DNA of 64,000 bases from Hydractinia symbiolongicarpus (Eukaryota > Cnidaria > Hydrozoa > Anthoathecata > Hydractiniidae): the NCBI RefSeq assembly GCF_029227915.1, contig NC_079877.1:32887851-32951850 (forward strand), written 5' to 3'. Below the pieces are notes generated by a model. The model did not search any database, was not told the DNA's origin, and saw nothing but the letters and a program-made list of their open reading frames with translations. Both the position numbers and the translations under genes were made by a program. Below are positions 42,781 to 54,885 of the stretch, one piece after another; position 1 is the stretch's first letter, and the number at the start of each line of letters is the position of its first letter.

Positions 42781-42865
42781 TGACTATACGGGCCGAGTCC
42801 GGGATTTACGGGAAATCGCGGGTTTTCGTTTGCCGGCGATTAAACCAATTTCATTTGTATACTTT
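42781..42865 (+). repeat. Truncated 85-bp monomer
   Basis: The distance between successive TGACTATACGGGCCGAG landmarks falls to 85 bp. The sequence passes directly from AAACCAATTTCATT to TGTATACTTTTGAC, so about 118 bp (the AAGCGTCTC to TTTCTT part) is missing. A shared TT at the break is compatible with microhomology. The same break recurs at 45100-45184. Confidence 0.9.
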
Positions 42866-45099
42866 TGACTATACGGGCCGAGTCCGGGATTTACGGGAAA
42901 TCGCGGGTTTTAGTTTGCCGGCGATTAAACTTCTTTTATTCAGCGTCTCATCAAAAATGAAAACATTTCTGAAAACTACAAGTCTCATGCGTATTAGCGG
43001 TGAAAAAATAATTTAAGAAATCGTTCGGGAAATGAGTTTACTCCCTGGGTACCTTCTTTGTATACTTTTGACTATACGGGCCGAGTCCGGGATTTACGGG
43101 AAATCGCGGGTTTTTGTTTGCCGGCGATTAAACTTCTTTTATTCAGCGTCTCATCAAAAATGAAAACATTTCTGAAAACTACAAGTCTCATGCGTTTTAG
43201 TGGTGAAAAAATAATTTTAGAAATCGTTCGGGAAATGAGTTTACTCCCTGGGTACCTTCTTTGTATACTTTTGACTATACGGGCCGAGTCCGGGATTTAC
43301 GGGAAATCGCGGGTTTTCGTTTGCCGGCGATTAAACCACTTTCATTAAGCGTCTCATCAAAAATAAAAACATTTCTGAAAACTACAAGTCTCATGCGTTT
43401 TAGTGGTGAAAAAATAATTTAAGAAATTGTTCGGGAAATGAGTTTACTCCCTGGGTACCTTCTTTGTATACTTTTGACTATACTGGCCGAGTCCGGGATT
43501 TACGGGAAATCGCGGGTTTTCGTTTGCCAGCGATTAAACTTCTTTTATTCAGCGTCTCATCAAAAATGAAAACATTTCTGAAAACTACAAGTCTAATGCG
43601 TTTTAGTGGTGAAAAAATAATTTAAAAAATCGTTCGGGAAATGAGTTTACTCCCTGGGTACCTTCTTTGTATACTTTTGACTATACGGGCCGAGTCCGGG
43701 ATTTACGGGAAATCGCGGGTTTTCGTTTGCCGGCGATTAAACCAATTTCATTAAGCGTCTCATCAAAAATGAAAACATTTCTGAAAACTACAAGTCTCCT
43801 GCGTTTTAGTGGTGAAAAAATAATTTAAAAAATCGTTCGGAAAATGAGTTTACTCCCTAGGTACTTTCTTTGTATACATTTGACTATACGGGCCGAGTCC
43901 GAAGTTTACGGGAAATGGCGGGTTTTCGTTTGCCGGCGATTAAACTTCTTTTATTCAACGTCTCATCAAAAATGAAAACATTTTTGAAAACTACAAGTCT
44001 CATGCGTTTTAGTGGTGAAAAGACAATTTAAGAAATCGTTCGGGAAATGAGTTTACTCCCTGGGTACCTTCTTTGTATACTTTTGACTATACGGGCCGAG
44101 TCCGGGATTTACGGGAAATCGCGGGTTTTTGTTTGCCGGCGATTAAACTTCTTTTAATCAGCGTCTCATCAAAAATGAAAACATTTCTGAAAACTACAAG
44201 TCTCATGCGTTTTAGTGGTGAAAAAATAATTTTAGAAATCGTTCGGGAAATGAGTTTACTCCCTGGGTACCTTCTTTGTATACTTTTGACTATACGGGCC
44301 GAGTGCGGGATTTTACGGGAAATCGCGGGTTTTCGTTTGCCGGCGATTAAACCACTTTCATTAAGCGTCTCATCAAAAATGAAAACATTTTTGAAAACTA
44401 CAAGTCTCATGCGTTTTAGTGCTGAAAAGACAATTTAAGAAATCGTTCGGGAAATGAGTTTACTCCCTGGGTACCTTCTTTGTATACTTTTGACTATACG
44501 GGCCGAGTCCGGGATTTACGGGAAATCGCGGGTTTTTGTTTGCCGGCGATTAAACTTCTTTTATTCAGCGTCTCATCAAAAATGAAAACATTTCTGAAAA
44601 CTACAAGTCTCATGCGTTTTAGTGGTGAAAAAATAATTTTAGAAATCGTTCGGGAAATGAGTTTACTCCCTGGGTACCTTCTTTGTATACTTTTGACTAT
44701 ACGGGCCGAGTGCGGGATTTACGGGAAATCGCGGGTTTTCGTTTGCCGGCGATTAAACCACTTTCATTAAGCGTCTCATCAAAAATAAAAACATTTCTGA
44801 AAACTACAAGTCTCATGCGTTTTAGTGGTGAAAAAATAATTTAAGAAATCGTTCGGGAAATGAGTTTACTCCCTGGGTACCTTCTTTGTATACTTTTGAC
44901 TATACTGGCCGAGTCCGGGATTTACGGGAAATCGCGGGTTTTCGTTTGCCGGCGATTAAACTTCTTTTATTCAGCGTCTCATCAAAAATGAAAACATTTC
45001 TGAAAACTACAAGTCTAATGCGTTTTAGTGGTGAAAAAATAATTTAAAAAATCGTTCGGGAAATGAGTTTACTCCCTGGGTACCTTCTTTGTATACTTT

Positions 45100-45184
45100 T
45101 GACTATACGGGCCGAGTCCGGGATTTACGGGAAATCGCGGGTTTTCGTTTGCCGGCGATTAAACCAATTTCATTTGTATACTTT
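45100..45184 (+). repeat. Truncated 85-bp monomer, duplicate
   Basis: It carries the same deletion junction as the unit at 42781, exactly 2319 bp downstream, copied by the higher-order duplication. Confidence 0.9.
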
Positions 45185-45639
45185 TGACTATACGGGCCGA
45201 GTCCGGGATTTACGGGAAATCGCGGGTTTTAGTTTGCCGGCGATTAAACTTCTTTTATTCAGCGTCTCATCAAAAATGAAAACATTTCTGAAAACTACAA
45301 GTCTCATGCGTATTAGCGGTGAAAAAATAATTTAAGAAATCGTTCGGGAAATGAGTTTACTCCCTGGGTACCTTCTTTGTATACTTTTGACTATACGGGC
45401 CGAGTCCGGGATTTACGGGAAATCGCGGGTTTTTGTTTGCCGGCGATTAAACTTCTTTTATTCAGCGTCTCATCAAAAATGAAAACATTTCTGAAAACTA
45501 CAAGTCTCATGCGTTTTAGTGGTGAAAAAATAATTTTAGAAATCGTTCGGGAAATGAGTTTACTCCCTGGGTACCTTCTTTGTATACTTTTGACTATACG
45601 GGCCGAGTCCGGGATTTACGGGAAATCGCGGGTTTTCGT

Positions 45640-48600
45640 TTGCCGGCGATTAAACCACTTTCATTAAGCGTCTCATCAAAAATAAAAACATTTCTGAAAA
45701 CTACAAGTCTCATGCGTTTTAGTGGTGAAAAAATAATTTAAGAAATTGTTCGGGAAATGAGTTTACTCCCTGGGTACCTTCTTTGTATACTTTTGACTAT
45801 ACTGGCCGAGTCCGGGATTTACGGGAAATCGCGGGTTTTCGTTTGCCAGCGATTAAACTTCTTTTATTCAGCGTCTCATCAAAAATGAAAACATTTCTGA
45901 AAACTACAAGTCTAATGCGTTTTAGTGGTGAAAAAATAATTTAAAAAATCGTTCGGGAAATGAGTTTACTCCCTGGGTACCTTCTTTGTATACTTTTGAC
46001 TATACGGGCCGAGTCCGGGATTTACGGGAAATCGCGGGTTTTCGTTTGCCGGCGATTAAACCAATTTCATTAAGCGTCTCATCAAAAATGAAAACATTTC
46101 TGAAAACTACAAGTCTCCTGCGTTTTAGTGGTGAAAAAATAATTTAAAAAATCGTTCGGAAAATGAGTTTACTCCCTAGGTACTTTCTTTGTATACATTT
46201 GACTATACGGGCCGAGTCCGGGATTTACGGGAAATCGCGGGTTTTCGTTTGCCGGCGATTAAACTTCTTTTATTCAACGTCTCATCAAAAATGAAAACAT
46301 TTTTGAAAACTACAAGTCTCATGCGTTTTAGTGGTGAAAAGACAATTTAAGAAATCGTTCGGGAAATGAGTTTACTCCCTGGGTACCTTCTTTGTATACT
46401 TTTGACTATACGGGCCGAGTCCGGGATTTACGGGAAATCGCGGGTTTTTGTTTGCCGGCGATTAAACTTCTTTTATTCAGCGTCTCATCAAAAATGAAAT
46501 CATTTCTGAAAACTACAAGTCTCATGCGTTTTAGTGGTGAAAAAATAATTTTAGAAATCGTTCGGGAAATGAGTTTACTCCCTGGGTACCTTCTTTGTAT
46601 ACTTTTGACTATACGGGCCGAGTCCGGGATTTACGGGAAATCTCGGGTTTTCGTTTGCCGGCGATTAAACCACTTTCATTAAGCGTCTCATCAAAAATAA
46701 AAACATTTCTGAAAACTACAAGTCTCATGCGTTTTAGTGGTGAAAAAATAATTTAAGAAATCGTTCGGGAAATGAGTTTACTCCCTGGGTACCTTCTTTG
46801 TATACTTTTGACTATACTGGCCGAGTCCGGGATTTACGGGAAATCGCGGGTTTTCGTTTGCCGGCGATTAAACTTCTTTTATTCAACGTCTCATCAAAAA
46901 TGAAAACATTTTTGAAAACTACAAGTCTCATGCGTTTTAGTGGTGAAAAGACAATTTAAGAAATCGTTCGGGAAATGAGTTTACTCCCTGGGTACCTTCT
47001 TTGTATACTTTTGACTATACGGGCCGAGTCCGGGATTTACGGGAAATCGCGGGTTTTTGTTTGCCGGCGATTAAACTTCTTTTATTCAGCGTCTCATCAA
47101 AAATGAAATCATTTCTGAAAACTACAAGTCTCATGCGTTTTAGTGGTGAAAAAATAATTTTAGAAATCGTTCGGGAAATGAGTTTACTCCCTGGGTACCT
47201 TCTTTGTATACTTTTGACTATACGGGCCGAGTCCGGGATTTACGGGAAATCTCGGGTTTTCGTTTGCCGGCGATTAAACCACTTTCATTAAGCGTCTCAT
47301 CAAAAATAAAAACATTTCTGAAAACTACAAGTCTCATGCGTTTTAGTGGTGAAAAAATAATTTAAGAAATCGTTCGGGAAATGAGTTTACTCCCTGGGTA
47401 CCTTCTTTGTATACTTTTGACTATACTGGCCGAGTCCGGGATTTACGGGAAATCGCGGGTTTTCGTTTGCCGGCGATTAAACTTCTTTTATTCAGCGTCT
47501 CATCAAAAATGAAAACATTTCTGAAAACTACAAGTCTAATGCGTTTTAGTGGTGAAAAGACAATTTAAAAAATCGTTTTGGAAATGAGTTTACTCACAGG
47601 GTACTTTCTTTGTATACCTTCGACTATACGGGCCCAGCCCGGAATTTATAGGAAATCGCGGGATTTTGTTTGCCGGCTATTAAACCACATTCATTAAGCG
47701 TCTCTTCAAAAATGAAAACATTTCTGAAAACTACAAGTCTCATGGGCTTTAGTGGTGAAATAATAATTTAAAAAATCGTTCGTGAAATGAGTTTACTCCC
47801 TGGGTACTTTCTTTGTGTACTTTTGACTATACGGGCCGAGTCCAGAAATTTACGGGAAATCGCAGGTTTTCGTTTGCCGGCGATTAAACTCCTTTTATTC
47901 ACCGTCTCATCAAAAATGAAAACATTTTTGATAACTACAAGTCTAATGCGCTTTAGTGGTGAAAAGATAATTTAAATAATCGTTTTCGAAATGAGTTTAC
48001 TCACAGGGTACTTTCGTTGTACACATTCAACTATACGGGCCAAGCCCGGGATTTACGGGAAATCGCGGGTTTTCGTTTGCCGGCGATTAAACCACTTTCA
48101 TTAGGCTTCTCATCAAAAATGAAAACATTTCTGAAAACTACAAGTCTCATGCGTTTTAGTGGTGAAAAAATAATTTAAAAAATCGTTTGGGAAATCAGTT
48201 TACTCCCTGGGTACTTTCTTTATATACATTCAACTATACGGGCCAAGCCAGGGATTTACGGGAAATCGCGGGTTTTCGTTTGCCGGCGATTAAACTTCTT
48301 TTATTTAGCGTCTCATCAAAAACGAAAACACTTTTGAAAACTACAAGTCTCACGCGTTTTGGTGGTGAAAAAATAATTTAAAAAATCGTTCGGGAAATGA
48401 GTTTACTCCCGGGGTACTTTCTTTGTATAGTTTTGACTATACGGGCCAAGCCCGGGATTTACGGGAAATCGCGGGTTTTCGTTTGCCGGCGATTAAACTT
48501 CTTTTATTCAGCGTCTCATCAAAAATGAAAACATTTTTGAAAACTACAAGTCTTAGGCGTTTTAGTGCTGAAAAAATAATTTAAAAAATCGTTCTGGAAA

Positions 48601-51600
48601 TGAGTTTACTCACAGGGTACTTTCTTTGTATACTTTTGACTATACGGGCCAAGCCCGGGATTTACGGGAAATTGCGGGTTTTCGTTTGCCGGCCATTACA
48701 CTTCTTTTATTCAGCGTCTCATCAAAAATGAAAACACTTTTAAAAACTACAAGTCTCATGCGTTTTAGTGGTGAAAAGATAATTTACAAAATCGTTTTGG
48801 AAATGAGTTTACTCCCTGGGTACTTTCTTTGTATACTTTTGACTATATGGGCCAAGCCCAGGATTTACGTGAAATCGCGGGTTTTCCTTTGCCGGCGATT
48901 AAACCTCTTTCATTAAGCGTCTCATCAAAAATGAAAACATTTTTGAAAACTACAAGTCTCATGCGTTTTAGTGGTGAAAAAATAATACAAAAAATCGTTC
49001 GGGAAATGAGTTTACTCCCTGGGTACTTTATTTGTATACTTTTGACTATACGGGCCGAGTCCGGGGTTTACGGGAAATGGCGGGTTTTCGTTTGCCGGCG
49101 ATTAAACTTCTTTTAATCAGCGTCTCATATAAAATTAAAACATTTTTGAAAACTACAAGTCTCATGCGTTTTAGTGGTGAAAAAATAATATAAAAAATCG
49201 TTCGGGAAATGAGTTTACTCCCTGGGTACTTTCTTTGTATACTTTTGACTATACGGGCCGAGTCCGGGATTTACGGCAAATCGCAGGTTTTCGTTTGACG
49301 GCGATTAAACTTCTTTTATTCAGCGTCTCATCAAAAATGAAAACATTTTTGTAAACTACAAGTCTCATGCGTTTTAGTGGTGAAAAAATAATTTAAAAAA
49401 TCGTTAGGGAAATGAGTTTACTCCCTGGGTACTTTCTTTGTATACTTTTGACTATACGGGCCGAGTCCGGGGTTTACGGGAAATCGCGGGTTTTCGTTTG
49501 CCGGCGATTAAACCACTTTCATTAAGCGTCTCATCAAAAATAAAAACATTTCTGAAAACTACAAGTCTCATGCGTTTTAGTGGTGAAAAAATAATTTAAG
49601 AAATTGTTCGGGAAATGAGTTTACTCCCTGGGTACCTTCTTTGTATACTTTTGACTATACTGGCCGAGTCCGGGATTTACGGGAAATCGCGGGTTTTCGT
49701 TTGCCAGCGATTAAACTTCTTTTATTCAGCGTCTCATCAAAAATGAAATCATTTCTGAAAACTACAAGTCTAATGCGTTTTAGTGGTGAAAAAATAATTT
49801 AAAAAATCGTTCGGGAAATGAGTTTACTCCCTGGTTACCTTCTTTGTATACTTTTGACTATACGGGCCGAGTCCGGGATTTACGGAAAATCGCGGGTTTT
49901 CGTTTGCCGGCGATTAAACCAATTTCATTAAGCGTCTCATCAAAAATGAAAACATTTCTGAAAACTACAAGTCTCCTGCGTTTTAGTGGTGAAAAAATAA
50001 TTTAAAAAATCGTTCGGAAAATGAGTTTACTCCCTAGGTACTTTCTTTGTATACATTTGACTATACGGGCCGAGTCCGGGATTTACGGGAAATCGCGGGT
50101 TTTCGTTTGCCGGCGATTAAACTTCTTTTATTCAACGTCTCATCAAAAATGAAAACATTTTTGAAAACTACAAGTCTCATGCGTTTTAGTGGTGAAAAGA
50201 CAATTTAAGAAATCGTTCGGGAAATGAGTTTACTCCCTGGGTACCTTCTTTGTATACTTTTGACTATACGGGCCGAGTCCGGGATTTACGGGAAATCGCG
50301 GGTTTTTGTTTGCCGGCGATTAAACTTCTTTTATTCAGCGTCTCATCAAAAATGAAATCATTTCTGAAAACTACAAGTCTCATGCGTTTTAGTGGTGAAA
50401 AAATAATTTTAGAAATCGTTCGGGAAATGAGTTTACTCCCTGGGTACCTTCTTTGTATACTTTTGACTATACGGGCCGAGTCCGGGATTTACGGGAAATC
50501 TCGGGTTTTCGTTTGCCGGCGATTAAACCACTTTCATTAAGCGTCTCATCAAAAATAAAAACATTTCTGAAAACTACAAGTCTCATGCGTTTTAGTGGTG
50601 AAAAAATAATTTAAGAAATCGTTCGGGAAATGAGTTTACTCCCTGGGTACCTTCTTTGTATACTTTTGACTATACTGGCCGAGTCCGGGATTTACGGGAA
50701 ATCGCGGGTTTTCGTTTGCCGGCGATTAAACTTCTTTTATTCAGCGTCTCATCAAAAATGAAAACATTTCTGAAAACTACAAGTCTAATGCGTTTTAGTG
50801 GTGAAAAGACAATTTAAAAAATCGTTTTGGAAATGAGTTTACTCACAGGGTACTTTCTTTGTATACCTTCGACTATACGGGCCCAGCCCGGAATTTATAG
50901 GAAATCGCGGGATTTTGTTTGCCGGCTATTAAACCACATTCATTAAGCGTCTCTTCAAAAATGAAAACATTTCTGAAAACTACAAGTCTCATGGGCTTTA
51001 GTGGTGAAATAATAATTTAAAAAATCGTTCGTGAAATGAGTTTACTCCCTGGGTACTTTCTTTGTGTACTTTTGACTATACGGGCCGAGTCCAGAAATTT
51101 ACGGGAAATCGCAGGTTTTCGTTTGCCGGCGATTAAACTCCTTTTATTCACCGTCTCATCAAAAATGAAAACATTTTTGATAACTACAAGTCTAATGCGC
51201 TTTAGTGGTGAAAAGATAATTTAAATAATCGTTTTCGAAATGAGTTTACTCACAGGGTACTTTCGTTGTACACATTCAACTATACGGGCCAAGCCCGGGA
51301 TATACGGGAAATCGCGGGTTTTCGTTTGCCGGCGATTAAACCACTTTCATTAGGCTTCTCATCAAAAATGAAAACATTTCTGAAAACTACAAGTCTCATG
51401 CGTTTTAGTGGTGAAAAAATAATTTAAAAAATCGTTTGGGAAATCAGTTTACTCCCTGGGTACTTTCTTTATATACATTCAACTATACGGGCCAAGCCAG
51501 GGATTTACGGGAAATCGCGGGTTTTCGTTTGCCGGCGATTAAACTTCTTTTATTTAGCGTCTCATCAAAAACGAAAACACTTTTGAAAACTACAAGTCTC

Positions 51601-52733
51601 ACGCGTTTTGGTGGTGAAAAAATAATTTAAAAAATCGTTCGGGAAATGAGTTTACTCCCGGGGTACTTTCTTTGTATAGTTTTGACTATACGGGCCAAGC
51701 CCGGGATTTACGGGAAATCGCGGGTTTTCGTTTGCCGGCGATTAAACTTCTTTTATTCAGCGTCTCATCAAAGATGAAAACATTTTTGAAAACTACAAGT
51801 CTTAGGCGTTTTAGTGCTGAAAAAATAATTTAAAAAATCGTTCTGGAAATGAGTTTACTCACAGGGTACTTTCTTTGTATACTTTTGACTATACGGGCCA
51901 AGCCCGGGATTTACGGGAAATTGCGGGTTTTCGTTTGCCGGCCATTACACTTCTTTTATTCAGCGTCTCATCAAAAATGAAAACACTTTTAAAAACTACA
52001 AGTCTCATGCGTTTTAGTGGTGAAAAGATAATTTACAAAATCGTTTTGGAAATGAGTTTACTCCCTGGGTACTTTCTTTGTATACTTTTGACTATATGGG
52101 CCAAGCCCAGGATTTACGTGAAATCGCGGGTTTTCCTTTGCCGGCGATTAAACCTCTTTCATTAAGCGTCTCATCAAAAATGAAAACATTTTTGAAAACT
52201 ACAAGTCTCATGCGTTTTAGTGGTGAAAAAATAATACAAAAAATCGTTCGGGAAATGAGTTTACTCCCTGGGTACTTTATTTGTATACTTTTGACTATAC
52301 GGGCCGAGTCCGGGGTTTACGGGAAATGGCGGGTTTTCGTTTGCCGGCGATTAAACTTCTTTTAATCAGCGTCTCATATAAAATTAAAACATTTTTGAAA
52401 ACTACAAGTCTCATGCGTTTTAGTGGTGAAAAAATAATATAAAAAATCGTTCGGGAAATGAGTTTACTCCCTGGGTACTTTCTTTGTATACTTTTGACTA
52501 TACGGGCCGAGTCCGGGATTTACGGCAAATCGCAGGTTTTCGTTTGACGGCGATTAAACTTCTTTTATTCAGCGTCTCATCAAAAATGAAAACATTTTTG
52601 TAAACTACAAGTCTCATGCGTTTTAGTGGTGAAAAAATAATTTAAAAAATCGTTAGGGAAATGAGTTTACTCCCTGGGTACTTTCTTTGTATACTTTTGA
52701 CTATACGGGCCGAGTCCGGGGTTTACGGGAAAT
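45640..52733 (+). repeat. Higher-order duplication, offsets 3858 and 3249 bp
   Basis: The stretch 45.64-46.9 kb recurs at +3858 bp and 46.9-49.48 kb recurs at +3249 bp. The 609-bp difference is exactly three monomers: the first copy has an extra three-monomer repeat (46392 and 47001 start the same variant series, GAAATCATTTCTG and AATCTCGGG). Both copies share odd units such as CCAGAAATTTACGG, CTTTGTGTAC, CGTTGTACACATTCAAC and CTTTATATACATTC. Seen differences are single bases, for example GGGATTTACGG/GGGATATACGG at about 48050/51299 and CAAAAATG/CAAAGATG near 48522/51771. The match ends at about 49484/52733. Confidence 0.85.
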
Positions 52734-52860
52734 GGCGGGTTTTCGTTTGCCGGCGATTAAACTTCTTTTAATCAGCGTCTCATCAAAAATTAAAACATTT
52801 TTGAAACTACAAGTCTCATGCGTTTTAGTGGTGAAAAAATAATTTAAAAAATCGTTTTGG

Positions 52861-52901
52861 AAATGAGTTTACTCACTGGGTACTTTCTTTGTATACATGG
52901 G
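52861..52901 (+). repeat. Truncated 41-bp monomer
   Basis: AAATGAGTTTACTC landmarks lie only 41 bp apart: TTTGTATACAT joins GGGAAATGAG directly, removing about 162 bp. The same junction is found at 54326 on the plus arm and in complement on the minus arm. Confidence 0.9.
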
Positions 52902-54325
52902 AAATGAGTTTACTCCCTGGGTACTTTCTTTATATACATTCAACTATATGGGCCAAGCCCGGGATTTACGGGAAATCGCGGGTTTTCGTTTGCCGGCGAT
53001 TAAACCACTTTCATTAAGCGTCTCATCAAAAATGAAAACATTTCTGAAAACTACAAGTCTCATATGTTTTAGTGGTGAAAAAATAATTTAAAAAATCGTT
53101 CGGGAAATCAGTTTACTCCCTGGGTACTTTCTTTATATACATTCAACTATATGGGCCAAGCCCGGGATTTACGGGAAATCGCGGGTTTTCGTTTGCCGGC
53201 GATTAAACAACTGCCATTAAGCGTCTCCTCAAAAATAAAAAAAACATTTTTGAAAACTACAAGTCTCATGCGTTTTAGTGGTGAAAAAATAATTTAAGAA
53301 ATCGTTCGGGAAATGAGTTTACTCCCTGGGTACTTTCTTTGTATACTTTTGACTATACGGGCCGAGTCTGGGATTTACGGGAAATGGCGGGTTTTCATTT
53401 GCCGGCGATTAAACTTCTTTTATTCAGCGTCTCATCAAAAATGAAAACATTTCTGAAAACTACAAGTCTCATGCGTTTTAGTGGTGAAAAAATAATTTAA
53501 AAAATCGTTCGGGAAATCAGTTTACTCCCTGGGTACTTTCTTTATATACATTCAACTATACGGGCCAAGCCCGGGATTTACGGGAAATCGCGGGTTTTCG
53601 TTTGCCGGCGATGAAATTTCTTTTATTCAGCGTCTCATCAAAAATGAAAACATTTTTGAAAACTACAAGTCTCATGCGTTTTAGTGGTTAAAATATAATT
53701 TAAAAAATCGTTCGGGAAATGAGTTTACTCCCTGGGTACTTTCTTCGTATACTTTTGACTATACGGGCTGAGCCCGGGATTTACGGGAAATCGCGGGTTT
53801 TCGTTTGCCGGCGATGAAACTTCTTTTATTCAGCGTCTCATCAAAAATGAAAACATTTTTGAAAACTACAAGTCTTATGCGTTTTAGTGGTGAAAAAACA
53901 ATTTAAAAAATCGTTCTGGAAATGAGTTTACTCACAGAGTACTTTCTTTGTATACTTTTGACTATACGGGCCAAGCCCGGGATTAACGTGAAATCGCGGG
54001 TTTTGGTTTGCCGGCGATAAAACTTCTTTTATTCAGCGTCTCATCAAAAATTAAAACATTTTTATAAACTACAAGTCTCATGCGTTTTAGTGGTGAAAAA
54101 ATAATTTAAAAAATCGTTCGGGAAATGAGTTTACTCCCTGGGCACTTTCTTTGTATACTTTTGACTATACGGGCCGAGTCCGGGGTTTACAGGAAATGGC
54201 GGGTTTTCGTTTGCCGGCGATTAAACTTCTTTTAATCAGCGTCTCATCAAAAATGAAAACATTTTTGAAAACTACAAGTCTCATGCGTTTTAGTGGTGAA
54301 AAAATAATTTAAAAAATAGTTTTGG

Positions 54326-54366
54326 AAATGAGTTTACTCACAGGGTACTTTCTTTGTATACATGGG
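54326..54366 (+). repeat. Truncated 41-bp monomer, last before the orientation switch
   Basis: It has the same TTTGTATACAT/GGGAAATGAG junction as at 52861, about 90 bp upstream of the switch at 54455. Confidence 0.9.
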
Positions 54367-54454
54367 AAATGAGTTTACTCCCTGGGTACTTTCTTTGTAT
54401 ACTTTTGACTATATGGGGCGAGTCCGGGGTTTACGGGAAATGGCGGGTTTTCGT

Positions 54455-54461
54455 CCTATCT
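54455..54461. other. Orientation-switch junction of the satellite array
   Basis: Plus-oriented satellite runs to ...GCGGGTTTTCGT at 54454 and is cut before the expected TTGCCGGC. Minus-oriented satellite is recognisable from CATTACCCGAACGATTTTTT at about 54462, equivalent to the normal minus-strand CATTTCCCGAACG. The bases between, about CCTATCT, fit neither side clearly and may be filler. The two arms meet at different monomer positions, so this is not a simple foldback of one unit. The exact edge is uncertain by a few bases. Confidence 0.9.
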
Positions 54462-54777
54462 CATTACCCGAACGATTTTTTAAATTATTTTTTCACCACT
54501 AAAACGCATGAGACTTGTAGTTTTCAGAAATGTTTTCATTTTTGATGAGACACTGAATAAAAGAAGTTTAATCGCCGGAAAACGGAAACCCGCGATTTCC
54601 CGTAAATCCCGGACTCGGCCCGTATAGTCAAAAGTATACAAAGAAGGTACCCAGGGAGTAAACTCATTTCCCGAACGATTTTTTAAATTATTTTTTCACC
54701 ACTAGAAGGCATGAGACTTGTAGTTTTTAGAAATGTTTTCATTTTTGATGAGACGCTTAATGAAAGTGGTTTAGTCG

Positions 54778-54885
54778 CCGGCAAACGAAAACCCGCGATT
54801 TCCCGCAAATCCCGGGCTTGGCCCGTATAGGGCCTATATGGGCCGAGTCCGGGGTTTACGGGAATGGCGGGTTTTCGTTTGCCGG
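54778..54885. repeat. Foldback palindrome, ~53-bp arms
   Basis: The minus-oriented satellite segment CCGGCAAACG...CCCGTATAG is followed at once by a plus-oriented copy of the same monomer part, GGCCTATATGGGCC...TTTGCCGG, after which minus orientation resumes with TAAATCCCGGACTCG. The centre reads GGCCCGTATAGG/GCCTATATGGGCC. The arms differ at about seven positions: the left has type A GGGCTTGG, the right type B GGACTCGG in complement. It could extrude as a hairpin or cruciform. Confidence 0.85.

Larger units (their letters stand above)
41240..46215 (+). repeat. Higher-order repeat, period 2319 bp
   Basis: Sequence from about 41240 to 43896 recurs 2319 bp downstream. The period is 11 full monomers plus an 85-bp truncated monomer plus one extra base (GGGATTTTACGGG at 41990 and 44309). 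Shared markers in order are CCGAAGTTTACGGG, CTTTTAATCAGCG, TGCTGAAAAGACAATT and the 85-bp unit at 42781/45100. Identity breaks near 41240 (TTCAACGTC against TTCAGCGTC) and near 46215 (GAAGTTTAC against GGGATTTAC). Confidence 0.88.
39700..47440 (+). repeat. Homogenised zone with GGTACC and TTTAAGAAATC variants
   Basis: Nearly all monomers here carry CTGGGTACCTTCTTTG (a GGTACC site) where the rest of the plus arm has GGTACTTTC, and many carry AATTTAAGAAATCG or AATTTTAGAAATCG instead of AATTTAAAAAATCG. The zone also carries TATACTGGCC units. The same variant returns at 49.6-50.7 kb and, complemented as GAAGGTACCC, through the minus arm. It is a local homogenisation block. Confidence 0.85.
1..54454 (+). 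repeat. Satellite array, ~203-bp monomer, plus-oriented arm
   Basis: This is an uninterrupted head-to-tail array. Landmarks in order within a monomer are TTACGGGAAATCGCGGG, TTTTCGTTTGCCGGCGATTAA, CAGCGTCTCATCAAAAATG, CTACAAGTCTCATGCG, TTTTAGTGGTGAAAAAA, AATCGTTCGGGAAATGAG, TTTACTCCCTGGGTAC, TTTCTTTGTATAC and GACTATACGGGCCGAGTCC. Landmark spacing is 202-204 bp, the 202-bp units often carrying GGGAATCGC instead of GGGAAATCGC. About 268 units fit by length. The array begins mid-unit at base 1 and stops mid-unit at 54454 in front of an orientation switch. No non-satellite insertion was seen in this 54 kb. The monomer mixes an A/T-rich half with runs of A and T and a G/C-richer half with CCGGG and GCCGGC. 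Reading frames in it are short and rotate because 203 is not a multiple of three, so I do not treat it as coding. A centromeric or pericentromeric role is plausible but not shown. Confidence 0.97.

Noticed and set aside
31738-44410. Minus-strand open frames of 65-107 codons (MRVVVFKNVFIFDET..., MRLVVFKNVFIFDET...)
   Set aside because: These are the antisense reading of the same satellite, recurring exactly with the higher-order duplications.
53231-53250. Short A-run expansion (CAAAAATAAAAAAAACATTTTT) as a possible retrotransposed tail
   Set aside because: Only about four extra A in an existing A-tract, with intact satellite on both sides. Simple slippage explains it.
1-54454. CRISPR array (regular direct repeats)
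   Set aside because: The whole 203-bp unit is repeated with no unique spacers, unlike the 23-50 bp repeats and unrelated spacers of CRISPR.
1554-54545. Many 60-183 codon open frames on the plus strand with a common peptide theme (NEFTPWVLSLYTFDYTG..., FRLPAIKLLLFSVSSKMKTF)
   Set aside because: They recur at monomer spacing, the frame rotates because the monomer is about 203 bp, each ends in a stop within 1-3 monomers, and the longer ones (170 codons at 27144, 183 at 35032) depend on chance indels. There is no coding signal independent of the repeat.
54778-54885. Rho-independent terminator
   Set aside because: The hairpin arms are 53 bp of inverted satellite with no following T-run, in a eukaryotic-type satellite. 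It is a foldback rearrangement.
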